The notes beneath the pieces were generated by a model. The model was not told the origin of the DNA and did no database searches. It saw only the letters and a program-made list of their open reading frames with translations. Shown here piece by piece: positions 28,067 through 42,700 of a DNA stretch of 64,000 bases. Each line of letters begins with the position of its first letter. Within the stretch, counting starts at the first letter, position 1. The stretch comes from Pseudorasbora parva (Eukaryota; Chordata; Actinopteri; Cypriniformes; Gobionidae): NCBI RefSeq assembly GCF_024679245.1, contig NC_090177.1:43304518-43368517 (forward strand), in the 5' to 3' direction. The translations under genes were made by a program, and so were the position numbers.

Positions 28067-31000
28067 AAAATTATTTATCACAAGAAGTCATCCTTAAACT
28101 CCTAATGAAACATTAGGAGTCTATTGGTATGCATAGAAAATTCAAGTTCATAGGATACACCAGGGTCAGATTTTTTTTTCTTCAAAAAAAGTCATCCTTC
28201 AACTACTGATGGAATCTATTCGTTACAGGACTCTTGGAAATATATATATCTGTAAATAGAAAGTTCAAGTTCAAATGCTCTGAAAAAAAAAATAAGTTCA
28301 AAATGTCATTCTTGAACTACGTATGAAACAACAGAATGAGTCTATTGGTATGCATAGAAAGTTCAATTTCAAAGAATCCAGGGTCAGAATTTTTATTTTT
28401 CTAAAAATTATCCTTCAACTACTGATGAAACTACAGAAGGATACTATTCATAATATAGAAAGATCAAGTTCAAAGACTCTGGTAAAAAATAAGTTCAAAA
28501 TTTCACCCTTGAAGCACTGAGGAATCTATTACTATGTATAGAAAGTTCAAGTTCATAGGATCCATGGTCAGAATTTTTTTTTTTTAAACTCACCCTTCAA
28601 CTACTGATGAAACTACATAATGATTGTATTCATATATAGAAAGTTTAAATTCAAATACTCTTTGCAGTTCAAATTCAAATTAAGGAATCTATTTGTATGA
28701 ATAGAAAGTTCAAGTTCATAGACTCTTTGGAAATTAATAAGTTCAAAGCTCATCCTTGAACTACTGATGAAATATAAGGAGTCTATTGTTAATATATAGA
28801 AAGTTCACGTTCATAGGATCCAGGGTCAGAATTTTTTTTCTTCAAAAAAAGTGAACCTTCAACTACTGATGGAATCTATTCGTTACAGGATTCTATACGT
28901 ATATAGAAAGTTCAGGTTCAACTACTCTTATGCAAAAATAAGTTCAAAAGTTCAAAGTATGAATAGAAAGGTCAAGTTTATAGAATCAAGGGTCAGAATG
29001 TTTTTTTCAAAATAATCCTTAATCATCCTTAAATTCCTGGCGAAATATTATGAGTCTATTGTTATGCATAGAAAGCTCAAGTTCATAGACTCTTTGGAAA
29101 CAACTAAGTTCAAAGCTCATCCTTGAACTACTGATGAAATATAAGGAGTCTATTGTTTATGTATAGAAAGTTCAAGTTCATAGGATCCAGGGTCAGATTT
29201 TTTTTTCTTCAAAAAAAGTGAACCTTCAACTACTGATGGAATCTGTTCGTTACAGGACTCTATACGTATATAGAAAGTTCAAGTTCAAATACTCTTATGC
29301 AAAAAAATAAGTTAAAAAGTTCATCCTTGAACTACAGAATCTATTAGTATATATAGAAAGTTCAAGTTCAAAGACTCTGATAAAAAATAAATTCAAAACT
29401 TCATTCTTAAACTACGTATGAAACAACAGAAGAAGTCTATTGGTATGCATAGAAAGTTCAAGTTCATAGACTCTTTGGAAACAAATAAGTTCTAAAGTTC
29501 ATCCTTGAACTACAGAATCAATTAGTATATATAGAAAGTTAAAGTTCAAAGACTCTGGTAAAAATAAATTCAAAACTTCATTCTTAAACTACGTATGAAA
29601 CAACAGAATGAGTCTATTGGTATGCATAAAAAGTTCAAGTTCACAGAATCCAGGCTCAGATGTTTTTTTTCTTCAAAAAATCATGTGTGAACTTCTGAAA
29701 AAAACACCATAAAGCCATAAGTGAGTTTATACATTTAAAGTTCAAACACTCCTTGGCCATAAAATGTATTCAAAATGTCACACTGGAACTACTTATGAAT
29801 CTATTACTATGCTTTGCACCGTCTCCTTTATTTTTCTAAAAAAGTCATCCTTCAACTACTGATGAAACTACAGAAGGATACTATTCAAAGTTCAAGTTCA
29901 TAGGATCCAGGGTCAGAATTTTTATTTTTCTAAAAATCATCCTTCAACTACTCATGAAACTACAAAAGGATACTATTCATATATAGAAAGTTCAAGTTCA
30001 AAAACTCTGGTAAAAAATAAGTTCAAAATTTCACCCTTGAAACACTGAGGAATCTTTTACTATGTATAGAAAGTTCAAGTTCATAGGATCCATGGTCAGA
30101 ATTTTTTTTTTTTTTTAAACTCACCCTTCAACTACTGATGAAAGTACAGAATGATTCTATTCATATATAGAACGTTTAAATTCAAATACTCTTTGCAGTT
30201 CAAATTCAACAGAAGGAATCTATTTGTATGAATAGAAAGTTCAAGTTCATAATCTCTTTGGAAACTAATAAGTTCAAAGCTCATCCTTGAACTACTGATG
30301 AAATATAAGGAGTCTATTGTTTATGTATAGAAAGTTCAAGTTCATAGGATCCAGGGTCAAAAAAATTTTTCTTCAAAAAAAGTGAACCTTCAACTACTGA
30401 TGGAATCTGTTCGTTACAGGACTCTATACGTTTATAGAAAGTTCAATTTCAAATACTCTTATGCAAAAAAATAAGTTCAAAAGATCATCCTTGAACTACA
30501 GAATCTATTAGTATATATAGAAAGTTCAAGTTCAAAGACTCTGATAAAAAATAAATTCAAAACATCATTCTTAAACTACGTATGAAACAACAGAAGAAGT
30601 CTATTGGTATGCATAGAAAGTTCAAGTTCATAGACTCTTGGAAACAAATAAGTTCAAAAGTTCATCCTTGAACTACAGAATCAATTAGTATATATAGAAA
30701 GTTAAAGTTCAAAGACTCTGGTAAAAAAAATAAGTTCAAAATTTCATTCTTGAACTACGTATGAAGCAAAAGAATGAGTCTATTAGTAAGCATATAAAGT
30801 TCAAGTTCACAGAATCCAGACTCAAATGTTTTTTTCTTCAAAAAAAGTGAACCTTCAACTACTGATGGAATCTATTCGTTACAGGATTCTATACGTATAT
30901 AGAAAGTTCTGGTTCAACTACTCTTATGCAATAATAAGTTCAAAATTTCATCCTTGATCTACAGAATCTATTAGTATATATAGAAAGTTCAAGTTCAAAG

Positions 31001-31337
31001 ACTCTGGTAAAAAAAATAAGTTCAAAATTTCATTCTTGAACTACGTATGAAACAACAGAATGAGTCTATTGGTATGCATAGAAAGTTCAAGTTCACAGAA
31101 TCCAGGCTCAAATGTTTTTTTCCTTTAAAAATCATGTGTGAACTCCTTGGCCATAAAATGTATTCAAAATGTCACACTGGAACTTCTGATGAATCTATTA
31201 CTATGTATAGAAAGTTCAAGTTCAAAGGATCCATGGTCAGAATTTTTTTTTTTTTTAGACTCACACTTCAACTACTGATGAAACTACAGAATGATTCTAT
31301 ATAGAAAGTTTAAATTCAAATACACTTTGCAAAAATA
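28067..31337. repeat. Satellite B, right arm
   Basis: Same family as 20290-21420: units of about 98-130 bp containing TAGAAAGTTCAAGTTCA, GGATCCAGGGTCAG, TTCTTCAAAAAAAGT, CTTCAACTACTGATG and ACAACAGAATGAGTCTATTG. A duplication of about 1.16 kb is visible; the TATTGTTTATGTATAGAAAG context at 29151 recurs at 30315 in the same surroundings. The array stops at about 31337 (TTTGCAAAAATA) and satellite A resumes with GATGATTTTTTGAAAATTGG. Open frames here (for example 28323-28520 and 31047-31304) lack any recognisable domain and follow the repeat. Confidence 0.85.
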
Positions 31338-31815
31338 GATGATTTTTTGAAAATTGGACAGTGTTTGAATTCAGTTAGATTTTGGGGCAAGTTTTACTGT
31401 ACTTTTCTCCAAAACTATACATTAAAATGACTTGTAAATAAATACAGTAACAGTCAGGGTCACTTTGAACAAATATCAAATGACAGAATGAGCAAACCTA
31501 TAAAGGAAAGATTTTTATGATTTTTGACAATTGGGTTGTAAGTGCTTGAATGATTAATTGTGGGGCAAGTTTGACTGTTATTTCTCCAAAACTATACAGT
31601 AAAATGACTTGTAAATAAATACAGTAATAGTCATTGTCACTTTGAACAAATATCTAATGACAGAATGAGCAAACCTATAAAAGAAACATTTTTATCATTT
31701 TTTTGAAAATTGGACAGTGTTTGAATTCAACTTGATTTTGGGGCAAGTTTGACTGTACTTTTCTCCAAAATTATACAGTAAAATTACGTGTAAATAAATA
31801 CAGTAATAGTCAGGG

Positions 31816-34800
31816 TCACTCTGAACAAATTTCAAATGACGGAATGTGCAAACCTATAAAGGAAATATTTTTATGAATTTTGACAATTGGGCTGTAAGTG
31901 CTTGAATGATGAATTTTGGGGCAAATTTGACTGTACTGAAAGATTTTTATGATTTTTTTGAAAATTTGACAGTGTTTGAATTCACTTTGATTTTTGGGCA
32001 AGTTTGACTGTACTTTTCTCCAAAACTACACGGTAAAATTACTTGTAAATAAATACAGTAATAGTCAGGGTCACTTTGAACAAATATCAAATGAGCAAAC
32101 CTATAAAAGAAAGATTTTTATAAATTTTGACAATTGGGCTGTAAGTGCTTGAATGATGAATTTTGGGGAAATTTTACTGTACTTTTCTCCAAATTTTTAC
32201 AGTAAAGTGACTTGTAAAGAAATACGGTAATAATCAGGGTCACTCTGAACAAATTTCAAATGATGGAATGAGCAGAGCTATAAAGGAAATATTTTTATGA
32301 TTTTTTTGAAAATTTGACAGTGTTTGAACACACTTTGATTTTTGGGCAAGTTTGACTGTACTTTTCTCCAAAACTATACAGTACAATGACTTGTACATAA
32401 ATACAGTAATAGTCAGGGTCACTCTGAACAAATATCAAATGACAGAATGAGCAAGCCTATAAAGGAAAGATTTTTATGAATTTTGACAATTGGGCTGTAA
32501 GTGCTTGAATGATGAATTTGGGGCAAGTTTGACTGTACTTTTCTCCAAAACTATACAGTAGAATGACTTGTAAATAAATACAGTAATATTCATGGTCACT
32601 TTGAACAAATATCTAATGACAGAATGAGCAAACCTATAAAAGAAATATTTTTGTGATTTTTTCGAAAATTGGACAGTGTTTGAATTCAACTTGATTTTTG
32701 GACAAGTTAGACTGTACTTTTCTCCAAAACTATACAGTAAAATGACTTGTACATACATACAGCATTAGTCAGGGTCACTCTGAACAAATATCAAATGACA
32801 GAATGAGCAAACCTATGAAGGAAAGATTTTTATGATTTTTTTGAAAATTGGACAGAGTTTGAATTCAATTAGATTTTTGGGCAAGTTTGACTGTACTTTT
32901 CTCCGAAACTATACAGTAAAATGACTTGTAAATAAATACAGTAATAGTCATGGTCACTTTGAACAATTATCTAATGACAGAATGAGCAAACCTATAAAAG
33001 AAATATTTTTATACATTTTTTGAAAATTGGACAGTGTTTGAATTCAACTTGATTTTTGGGCAAGTTTGACTGTACTTATCTCCAAAACTATACAGTAAAA
33101 TGACTTGTACATAAATACAATAATAGTCAGGGTCACTCTGAACAAATTTCAAATGACGGAATAGCAAACATATAAAGTAAATATTTCAATAATTTTTTTG
33201 AAAATTGGACAGTGTTTGAATTCACTTTGAGTTTGGGGCAAGTTTGACTGTACTTTTCTACAAAATTATACAGTAAAATTACTTGTAAATAAATACAGTA
33301 ATAGTCAGGGTCACTCTGAACAAATTTCAAATGATGGAATGTGCAAACCTATAAAGGAAATATTTTTATGAATTTTGACAATTGGGCTGTAAGTGCTTGA
33401 ATGATGAATTTTGGGGCAAATTTGACTGTACTGAAAGATTTTTATGATTTTTTTGAAAATTTGACAGTGTTTGAATTCACTTTGATTTTTGGGCAAGTTT
33501 GACTGTACTTTTCTCCAAAACTACACGGTAAAATTACTTGTAAATAAATACAGTAATAGTCAGGGTCACTTTGAACAAATATCAAATGACAGAATGAGCA
33601 AACCTATAAAAGAAAGATTTTTATAAATTTTGACAATTGGGCTGTAAGTGCTTGAATGATGAATTTTGGGGAAATTTTACTGTACTTTTCTCCAAATTTT
33701 TACAGTAAAGTGACTTGTAAAGAAATACGGTAATAATCAGGGTCACTCTGAACAAATTTCAAATGATGGAATGAGCAGAGCTATAAAGGAAATATTTTTA
33801 TGATTTTTTTGAAAATTTGACAGTGTTTGAACACACTTTGATTTTTGGGCAAGTTTGACTGTACTTTTCTCCAAAACTATACAGTACAATGACTTGTACA
33901 TAAATACAGTAATAGTCAGGGTCACTCTGAACAAATATCAAATGACAGAATGAGCAAACCTATAAAGGAAAGATTTTTATGAATTTTGACAATTGGGCTG
34001 TAAGTGCTTGAATGATGAATTTGGGGCAAGTTTGACTGTACTTTTCTCCAAAACTATACAGTAGAATGACTTGTAAATAAATACAGTAATATTCATGGTC
34101 ACTTTGAACAAATATCTAATGACAGAATGAGCAAACCTATAAAAGAAATATTTTTGTGATTTTTTCGAAAATTGGACAGTGTTTGAATTCAACTTGATTT
34201 TTGGACAAGTTAGACTGTACTTTTCTCCAAAACTATACAGTAAAATGACTTGTACATACATACAGCATTAGTCAGGGTCACTCTGAACAAATATCAAATG
34301 ACAGAATGAGCAAACCTATGAAGGAAAGATTTTTATGATTTTTTTGAAAATTGGACAGAGTTTGAATTCAATTAGATTTTTGGGCAAGTTTGACTGTACT
34401 TTTCTCCGAAACTATACAGTAAAATGACTTGTAAATAAATACAGTAATAGTCATGGTCACTTTGAACAATTATCTAATGACAGAATGAGCAAACCTATAA
34501 AAGAAATATTTTTATACATTTTTTGAAAATTGGACAGTGTTTGAATTCAACTTGATTTTTGGGCAAGTTTGACTGTACTTATCTCCAAAACTATACAGTA
34601 AAATGACTTGTACATAAATACAATAATAGTCAGGGTCACTCTGAACAAATTTCAAATGACGGAATAGCAAACATATAAAGTAAATATTGCAATACTTTTT
34701 TTGAAAATTGGACAGTGTTTGAATTCACTTTGAGCTTGGGGCAAGTTTGACTGTACTTTTCTCCAAAATTATACAGTAAAATTACTTGTAAATAAATACA

Positions 34801-36100
34801 GTAATAGTCAGGGTCACTCTGAACAAATTTCAAATGATGGAATGTGCAAACCTATAAAGGAAATATTTTTATGAATTTTGACAATTGGGCTGTAAGTGCT
34901 TGAATGATGAATTTTGGGGCAAATTTGACTGTACTGAAAGATTTTTATGATTCTTTTGAAAATTTGACAGTGTTTGAATTCACTTTGATTTTTGGGCAAG
35001 TTTGACTGTACTTTTCTCCAAAACTACACGGTAAAATGACTTGTAAATAAATACAGTAATAGTCAGGGTCACTTTGAACAAATATCAAATGACAGAATGA
35101 GCAAACCTATAAAAGAAAGATTTTTATAAATTTTGACAATTGGGCTGTAAGTGCTTGAATGATGAATTTTGGGGAAATTTTACTGTACTTTTCTCCAAAT
35201 TTTTACAGTAAAGTGACTTGTAAAGAAATACGTTAATAATCAGGGTCACTCTGAACAAATTTCAAATGATGGAATGAGCAGAGCTATAAAGGAAATATTT
35301 TTATGATTTTTTTGAAAATTTGACAGTGTTTGAATACACTTTGATTTTTGGGCAAGTTTGACTGTACTTTTCTCCAAAACTATACAGTACAATGACTTGT
35401 ACATAAATACAGTAATAGTCAGGGTCACTCTGAACAAATATCAAATGACAGAATGAGCAAACCTATAAAGGAAAGATTTTTATGAATTTTGACAATTGGG
35501 CTGTAAGTGCTTGAATGATGAATTTGGGGCAAGTTTGACTGTACTTTTCTCCAAAACTATACAGTAGAATAACTTGTAAATAAATACAGTAATATTCATG
35601 GTCACTTTGAACAAATATCTAATGACAGAATGAGCAAACCTATAAAAGAAATATTTTTGTGATTTTTTTGAAAATTGGACAGTGTTTGAATTCAACTTGA
35701 TTTTTGGAAAAGTTTGACTGTACTTTTCTCCAAAACTATACAGTAAAATGACTTGTACATACATACAGCATTAGTCAGGGTCACTCTGAACAAATATCAA
35801 ATGACAGAATGAGCAAACCTATGAAGGAAAGATTTTTATGATTTTTTTGAAAATTGGACAGAGTTTGAATTCAATTAGATTTTTGGGCAAGTTTGACTGT
35901 ACTTTTCTCCGAAAATATACAGTAAAATGACTTGTAAATAAATACAGTAATAGTCATGGTCACTTTGAACAAATTTCAAATGACGGAATAGCAAACATAT
36001 AAAGTAAATATTTCAATATTTTTTTTGAAAATTGGACAGTGTTTGAATTCACTTTGATTTTTGGGCAAGTTTGAATGTACTTTTCTCCAAAACTATACAG
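31816..36100. repeat. Satellite A higher-order repeat, 1503-bp period
   Basis: Nearly three tandem copies, with corresponding points at 32240/33743/35246 and 32474/33977/35480. The first copy is 8 bp shorter (31816 to 33311 is 1495 bp) because CAGAATGA is missing near 32090, where ATCAAATGAGCAAACC replaces the usual longer form. Every copy includes a truncated monomer in which GACTGTACT runs straight into GAAAGATTTTTATG (near 31937, 33431 and 34935). The truncation therefore predates the amplification. Confidence 0.82.
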
Positions 36101-36149
36101 TACAATGACTTGTACATAAATACAGTAATAGTCAGGGTCACTCTGAACA

Positions 36150-39100
36150 AATATCAAATGACAGAATGAGCAAACCTATAAAGGAAAGATTTTTATGAAT
36201 TTTGACAATTGGGCTGTAAGTGCTTGAATGATGAATTTGGGGGAAGTTTGACTGTACTTTTCTCCAAAACTATACAGTAAAATGACTTGTAAATAAATAC
36301 AGTAATATTCATGGTCACTTTGAACAAATATCTAATGACAGAATGAGCAAACCTATAAAATAAATATTTTTGTGATTTTTTTGAAAAATGGACAGTGTTT
36401 GAATTCAACTTGATTTTTGGGCAAGTTTGACTGTACTTTTCTCCAAAACTATACAGTAAAATGACTTGTAAATAAATACAGTAATAGTCAGGGTTACTCT
36501 GAACAAATTTCAAATGACGGAATGAGCAAACCTATAAAGGAAATATTTTTTTGAAAATTGGACAGTGTTTGAATTCAACTTGATTTTTGGACAAGTTTGA
36601 CTGTACTTTTCTCCAAAACTATACAGTAAAATGACTTGTACATACATACAGCAATAGTCAGGGTCACTCTGAACAAATATCAAATGACAGAATGAGCAAA
36701 CCTATGAAGGAAAGATTTTTATGAATTTTTTGAAAATTGGACAGAGTTTGAATTCAATTAGATTTTTGGGCAAGTTTGACTGTACTTTTCTCCAAAACTA
36801 TACAGTAAAATGACTTGTAAATAAATACAGTAATAGTCATGGTCACTTTGAACAATTATCTAATGACAGAATGAGCAAACCTATAAAAGAAATATTTTTA
36901 TAAATTTTTTGAAAATTGGACAGTGTTTGAATTTAACTTGATTTTTGGGCAAGTTTGACTGTACTTATCTCCAAAACTATACAGTAAAATGACTTGTACA
37001 TAAATACAATAATAGTCAGGGTCACTCTGAACAAATTTCAAATGATGGAATGAGCAGAGCTATAAAGGAAATATTTCAATGATTTTTTTGAAAATTGGAC
37101 AGTGTTTGAATTCACTTTGATTTTTGGGCAAGTTTGACTGTACTTTTCTCCAAAACTATACAGTACAATGACTTGTACATAAATACAGTAATAGTCAGGG
37201 TCACTCTGAACAAATATCAAATGACAGAATGAGCAAACCTATAAAGGAAAGATTTTTTTGAATTTTGACAATTGGGCTGTAAGTGCTTGAATGATGAATT
37301 TGGGGCAAGTTTGACTGTACTTTTCTCCAAAACTATACAGTAAAATGACTTGTAAATAAATACAGTAATATTCATGGTCACTTTGAACAAATATCTACTG
37401 ACAGAATGAGCAAACCTATAAAATAAATATTTTTGTGATTTTTTTGAAAATTGGACAGTGTTTGAATTCAACTTGATTTTTGGGCAAGTTTGACTGTACT
37501 TTTCTCCAAAACTATACAGTAAAATGACTTGTAAATAAATACAGTAATAGTCAGGGTTACTCTGAACAAATTTCAAATGACGGAATGAGCAAACCTATAA
37601 AGGAAATATTTTTTTGAAAATTGGACTGTGTTTGAATTCAACTTGATTGTTGGACAAGTTTGACTGTACTTTTCTCCAAAACTATACAGTAAAATGACTT
37701 TTACATACATACAGCATTAGTCAGGGTCACTCTGAACAAATATCAAATGACAGAATGAGCAAACCTATGAAGGAAAGATTTTTATGATTTTTTTGAAAAT
37801 TGGACAGAGTTTGAATTCAATTAGATTTTTGGGCAAGTTTGACTGTACTTTTCTCCAAAACTATACAGTAAAATTACTTGTAAATAAATACAGTAATAGT
37901 CAGGGTTACTCTGAACAAATTTCAAATGACGGAATGAGCAATCCTATAAAGGAAATATTTTTTTGAAAATTGGACAGTGTTTGAATTCACTTTGATTTTT
38001 GGGCAAGTTTGACTGTACTTTTCTCCAAAACTATACAGTACAATGACTTGTACATAAATACAGTAATAGTCAGGGTCACTCTGAACAAATATCAAATGAC
38101 AGAATGAGCAAACCTATAAAGGAAAGATTTTTTTGAATTTTGACAATTGGGCTGTAAGTGCTTGAATGATGAATTTGGGGCAAGTTTGACTGTACTTTTC
38201 TACAAAACTATACAGTAAAATGACTTGTAAATAAATACAGTAATATTCATGGTCACTTTGAACAAATATCTACTGACAGAATGAGCAAACCTATAAAATA
38301 AATATTTTTGTGATTTTTTTGAAAATTGGACAGTGTTTGAATTCAACTTGATTTTTGGGCAAGTTTGACTGTACTTTTCTCCAAAACTATACAGTAAAAT
38401 GACTTGTAAATAAATACAGTAATAGTCAGGGTTACTCTGAACAAATTTCAAATGACGGAATGAGCAAACCTATAAAGGAAATATTTTTTTGAAAATTGGA
38501 CTGTGTTTGAATTCAACTTGATTTTTGGACAAGTTTGACTGTACTTTTCTCCAAAACTATACAGTAAAATGACTTGTACATACATACAGCATTAGTCAGG
38601 GTCACTCTGAACAAATATCAAATGACAGAATGAGCAAACCTATAAAGAAGGAAAGATTTTTATGATTTTTTTGAAAATTGGACAGAGTTTGAATTCAATT
38701 AGATTTTTGGGCAAGTTTGACTGTACTTTTCTCCAAAACTATACAGTAAAATTACTTGTAAATAAATACAGTAATAGTCAGGGTTACTCTGAACAAATTT
38801 CAAATGACGGAATGAGCAATCCTATAAAGGAAATATTTTTTTGAAAATTGGACAGTGTTTGAATTCACTTTGATTTTTGGGCAAGTTTGACTGTACTTTT
38901 CTCCAAAACTATACAGTACAATGACTTGTACATAAATACAGTAATAGTCAGGGTCACTCTGAACAAATATCAAATGACAGAATGAGCAAACCTATAAAGG
39001 AAAGATTTTTATGAATTTTGACAATTGGGCTGTAAGTGCTTGAATGATGAATGTGGGGCAAGTTTGACTGTACTTTTCTCCAAAACTATACAGTAAAATG

Positions 39101-39700
39101 ACTTGTAAATAAATACAGTAATATTCATGGTCACTTTGAACAAATATCTAATGACAGAATGAGCAAACCTATAAAAGAAATATTTTTGTGATTTCTTTGA
39201 AAAATGGACAGTGTTTGAATTCAACTTGATTTTTGGGCAAGTTTGACTGTACTTTTCTCCAAAACTATACAGTAAAATGACTTGTAAATAAATACAGTAA
39301 TAGTCAGGGTTACTCTGAACAAATTTCAAATGACGGAATGAGCAATCCTATAAAGGAAATATTTTTTTGAAAATTGGACAGTGTTTGAATTCAACTTGAT
39401 TTTTGGACAAGTTTGACTGTACTTTTCTCCAAAACTATACAGTAAAATGACTTGTACATACATACAGCAATAGTCAGGGTCACTCTGAACAAATATCAAA
39501 TGACAGAATGAGCAAACCTATGAAGGAAAGATTTTTATGAATTTTTTGAAAATTGGACAGAGTTTGAATTCAATTAGATTTTTGGGCAAGTTTGACTGTA
39601 CTTTTCTCCAAAACTATACAGTAAAATGACTTGTAAATAAATACAGTAATAGTCATGGTCACTCTGAACAAATATCAAATGATGGAATGAGCAAACATAT
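36150..39700. repeat. Satellite A higher-order block with ~0.8-1.0 kb steps
   Basis: A recurring three-to-six-monomer cassette appears at about 36193, 37217, 38200 and 39009 (steps of 1024, 983 and 809 bp). A related cassette appears at 37784 and 38662 (878 bp). All share short monomers in which GGAAATATTTTTTTGAAAATTGG lacks the usual ATGAT segment. The unequal steps show gain and loss of whole monomers between otherwise matching copies. Confidence 0.7.
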
Positions 39701-42700
39701 AAAGTAAATATTTTTATGATATTCAATTAGATTTTTGGGGCAAGTTTGACTGTACTTTTCTCCAAAACTATACAGTACAATGACTTGTACATACATACAG
39801 CAATAGTCAGGGTCACTCTGAACAAATATCAAATGACAGAATGAGCAAACCTATGAAGGAAAGATTTTTATGATTTTTTTGAAAATTGGACAGAGTTTGA
39901 ATTCAATTAGATTTTTGGGCAAGTTTGACTGTACTTGTCTCCAAAACTATACAGTAAAATGACTTGTAAATAAATACAGTAATAGTCAGGGTCACTCTGA
40001 ACAAATTTCAAATGACGGAATGAGCAAACATATAAAGTAAATATTTTTATGATTTTTTGAAAATTGGTCAGTGTTTGAATTCATTTAGATTTTTTGGGCA
40101 AGTTTTACTGTACTTTTCTCCAAAACTATAAAGTAAAATTAATTGTAAAGAAATACAGTAATAGTCAGGGTCACTCTGAAAAAATTTCAAATGATGGAAT
40201 GATAAAACCTATAAAGGAAATATTTTTATGATTTTTTGAAAATTGGACAATGTTTGAATTCACTTTGATTTATGGACAAGTTTGACTGTACTTTTCTCAA
40301 AAACTACACAGTAAAATGACTTGTAAATAAATACAGTAATAGTCAGGGTCACTTTGAACAAATATCAAATGACAGAATGAGCAAACCAATAAAGGAAAGA
40401 TTTTTATACATTTTGACAATTGGGCTGTAAGTGCTTGAATGATGAATTTTGGGGAAATTTTACTGTACTTTTCTCCAAAATTTTACAGTAAAATGACTTG
40501 AAAAGAAATACAGTAATAGTCAGGGTCACTCTGAACAAATTTCAAATGATGGAATGAGCAAAGCTATAAAGGAAATATTTTTATGATTTTTTTGAAAATT
40601 GGACAGTGTTTGAATTCACTTTGATTTTTGGGCAAGTTTGACTGTACTTTTCTCCAAAACTATATAGTAAAATTACTTGTAAATAAATACAGTAACAGTC
40701 AGGGTCACTTTGAACGAATATCAAATGATGGAATGAGCAAGCCTATATAGGAAATATTTTTAGGATTTTTTTGAAAATTTGAGTGTTTGAATTCACTTTG
40801 ATTTGTGGGCAAGTTTAACTGTACTTTTCTCCAAAACTATACAGTAAAATGACTTGTACATAAATACAGTAATAGTCAGGGTCACTCTGAACAAATATCA
40901 AATTACAGAATTAGCAAACCTATACAGGAAAGAGATTTTTATAATTTTTTGAAAATTGGACAGTGTTTGAATTCACTTTGATTTTTGGGCAAGTTTGACT
41001 GTACTTTTCTCCAAAACTATACAGTAAAATGACTTGTAAATAAATACAGTAATAGACATGGTCACTTTGAACAATTATCTAATGACAGAATGAGCAAACC
41101 TATAAAATAAATATTTTTATGATTTTTTGAAAATTGGACAGTGTTTGAATTCAATTAGGTTTTTGGGCAAGTTTTACTGTACTTTTCTCCAAAATTATAC
41201 AGTAAAATGACTTGTAAATAAATACAGTAATAGTCAGGATTACTTAGAACAAATATAAATTGACAGAATGAGCAAACTTATAAAGAAAAGATTTTTATGA
41301 ATTTTGACAATTGGGCTGTAAGTGCTTGAATGATGAATTTTGGGGAAAATTTGACTGTACTTTTCTCCAAAACTATACAGTAAAATGACTTGTAAAGATA
41401 TACAGTAATAGTCAGAATCACTCTGAACAAATTTCAAATGACGGAATGAGGGAATATTATGAAGGGAATATTATTGTGATTTTTTTGAAAATTGGACAGT
41501 GTTTGAATTCAATGAGATTTTTGGGAAGTTTGACTGTACTTTTCTCCAAAACTATACAGTAAAATGACTTGTAAATGAATACAGTATTAGTCATGGTCAC
41601 TTTGAACAGTTATCTAATGACAGAATGAGCAAACCTATAAAATAAATATTTTTATGATTTTTTGAAAATTGGAGAGTGTTTGTATTCAATGAGATTTTTG
41701 GGCAAGTTTGACTGTACTTTTCTCCAAAACTATACAGTAAAATGACTTGTAAATAAATACAGTAATAGTCAGGATTACTTAGAACAAATATAAATTGACA
41801 GAATGAGCAAACTTATAAAGAAAAGATTTTTATGAATTTTGACAATTGGGCTGTAAGTGCTTGAATGATGAATTTTGGGGAAAATTTGACTGTACTTTTC
41901 TCCAAAACTATACAGTAAAATGACTTGTAAAGATATACAGTAATAGTCAGAATCACTCTGAACAAATTTCAAATGACGGAATGAGCAAACCTATTAAGGG
42001 AATATTATTGTGATTTTTTTGAAAATTGGACAGTGTTTGAATTCAATTAGGTTTTTGGGCAAGTTTTACTGTACTTTTCTCCAAAACTATACAGTAAAAT
42101 GACTTGTAAATAAATACAGTAATAGTCAGGGTCACTTAGAACAAATATCAATTGACAGAATGAGCAAACCTATAAAGAAAAGATTTTTATGAATTTTGAC
42201 AATTGGGCTGTAAGTGCTTGAATGATGAATTTTGGGGCAAGTTTGATTGTACTTTTCTCCAAAACTATACAGTAAAATGACTTGTAAATAAAAACAGTAA
42301 TAGTCAGGGTCACTTTGAAAAAATATCAAATGACATAATGAGCAAACCTATAAAGAAAAGATTTTTATAAATTTTTTGAAAATTGGACAGTGTTTGGATT
42401 CAGTTAGATTTTTGGGCAAGTTTGACTGTACTTTTCTCCAAAACTATCCAGTAAAATTACTTGTACATAAATACAGTAATAATCAAGGTCACGCTAAATA
42501 AATATCAAATGACAGAATGAGCAAACCTATAAAGGAAAGATTTTTATGAATTTTGACAATTGGGCTGTAAGTGCTTGAATGATGAATTTTGGGGAAATTT
42601 TACTGTACTTTTCTCCAAAAATTTACAGTAAAATGACTTGTAAAGAAATACAGTAATAGTCAGGGTCACTCTGAACAAATTTCAAATGACGGAATGAGCA

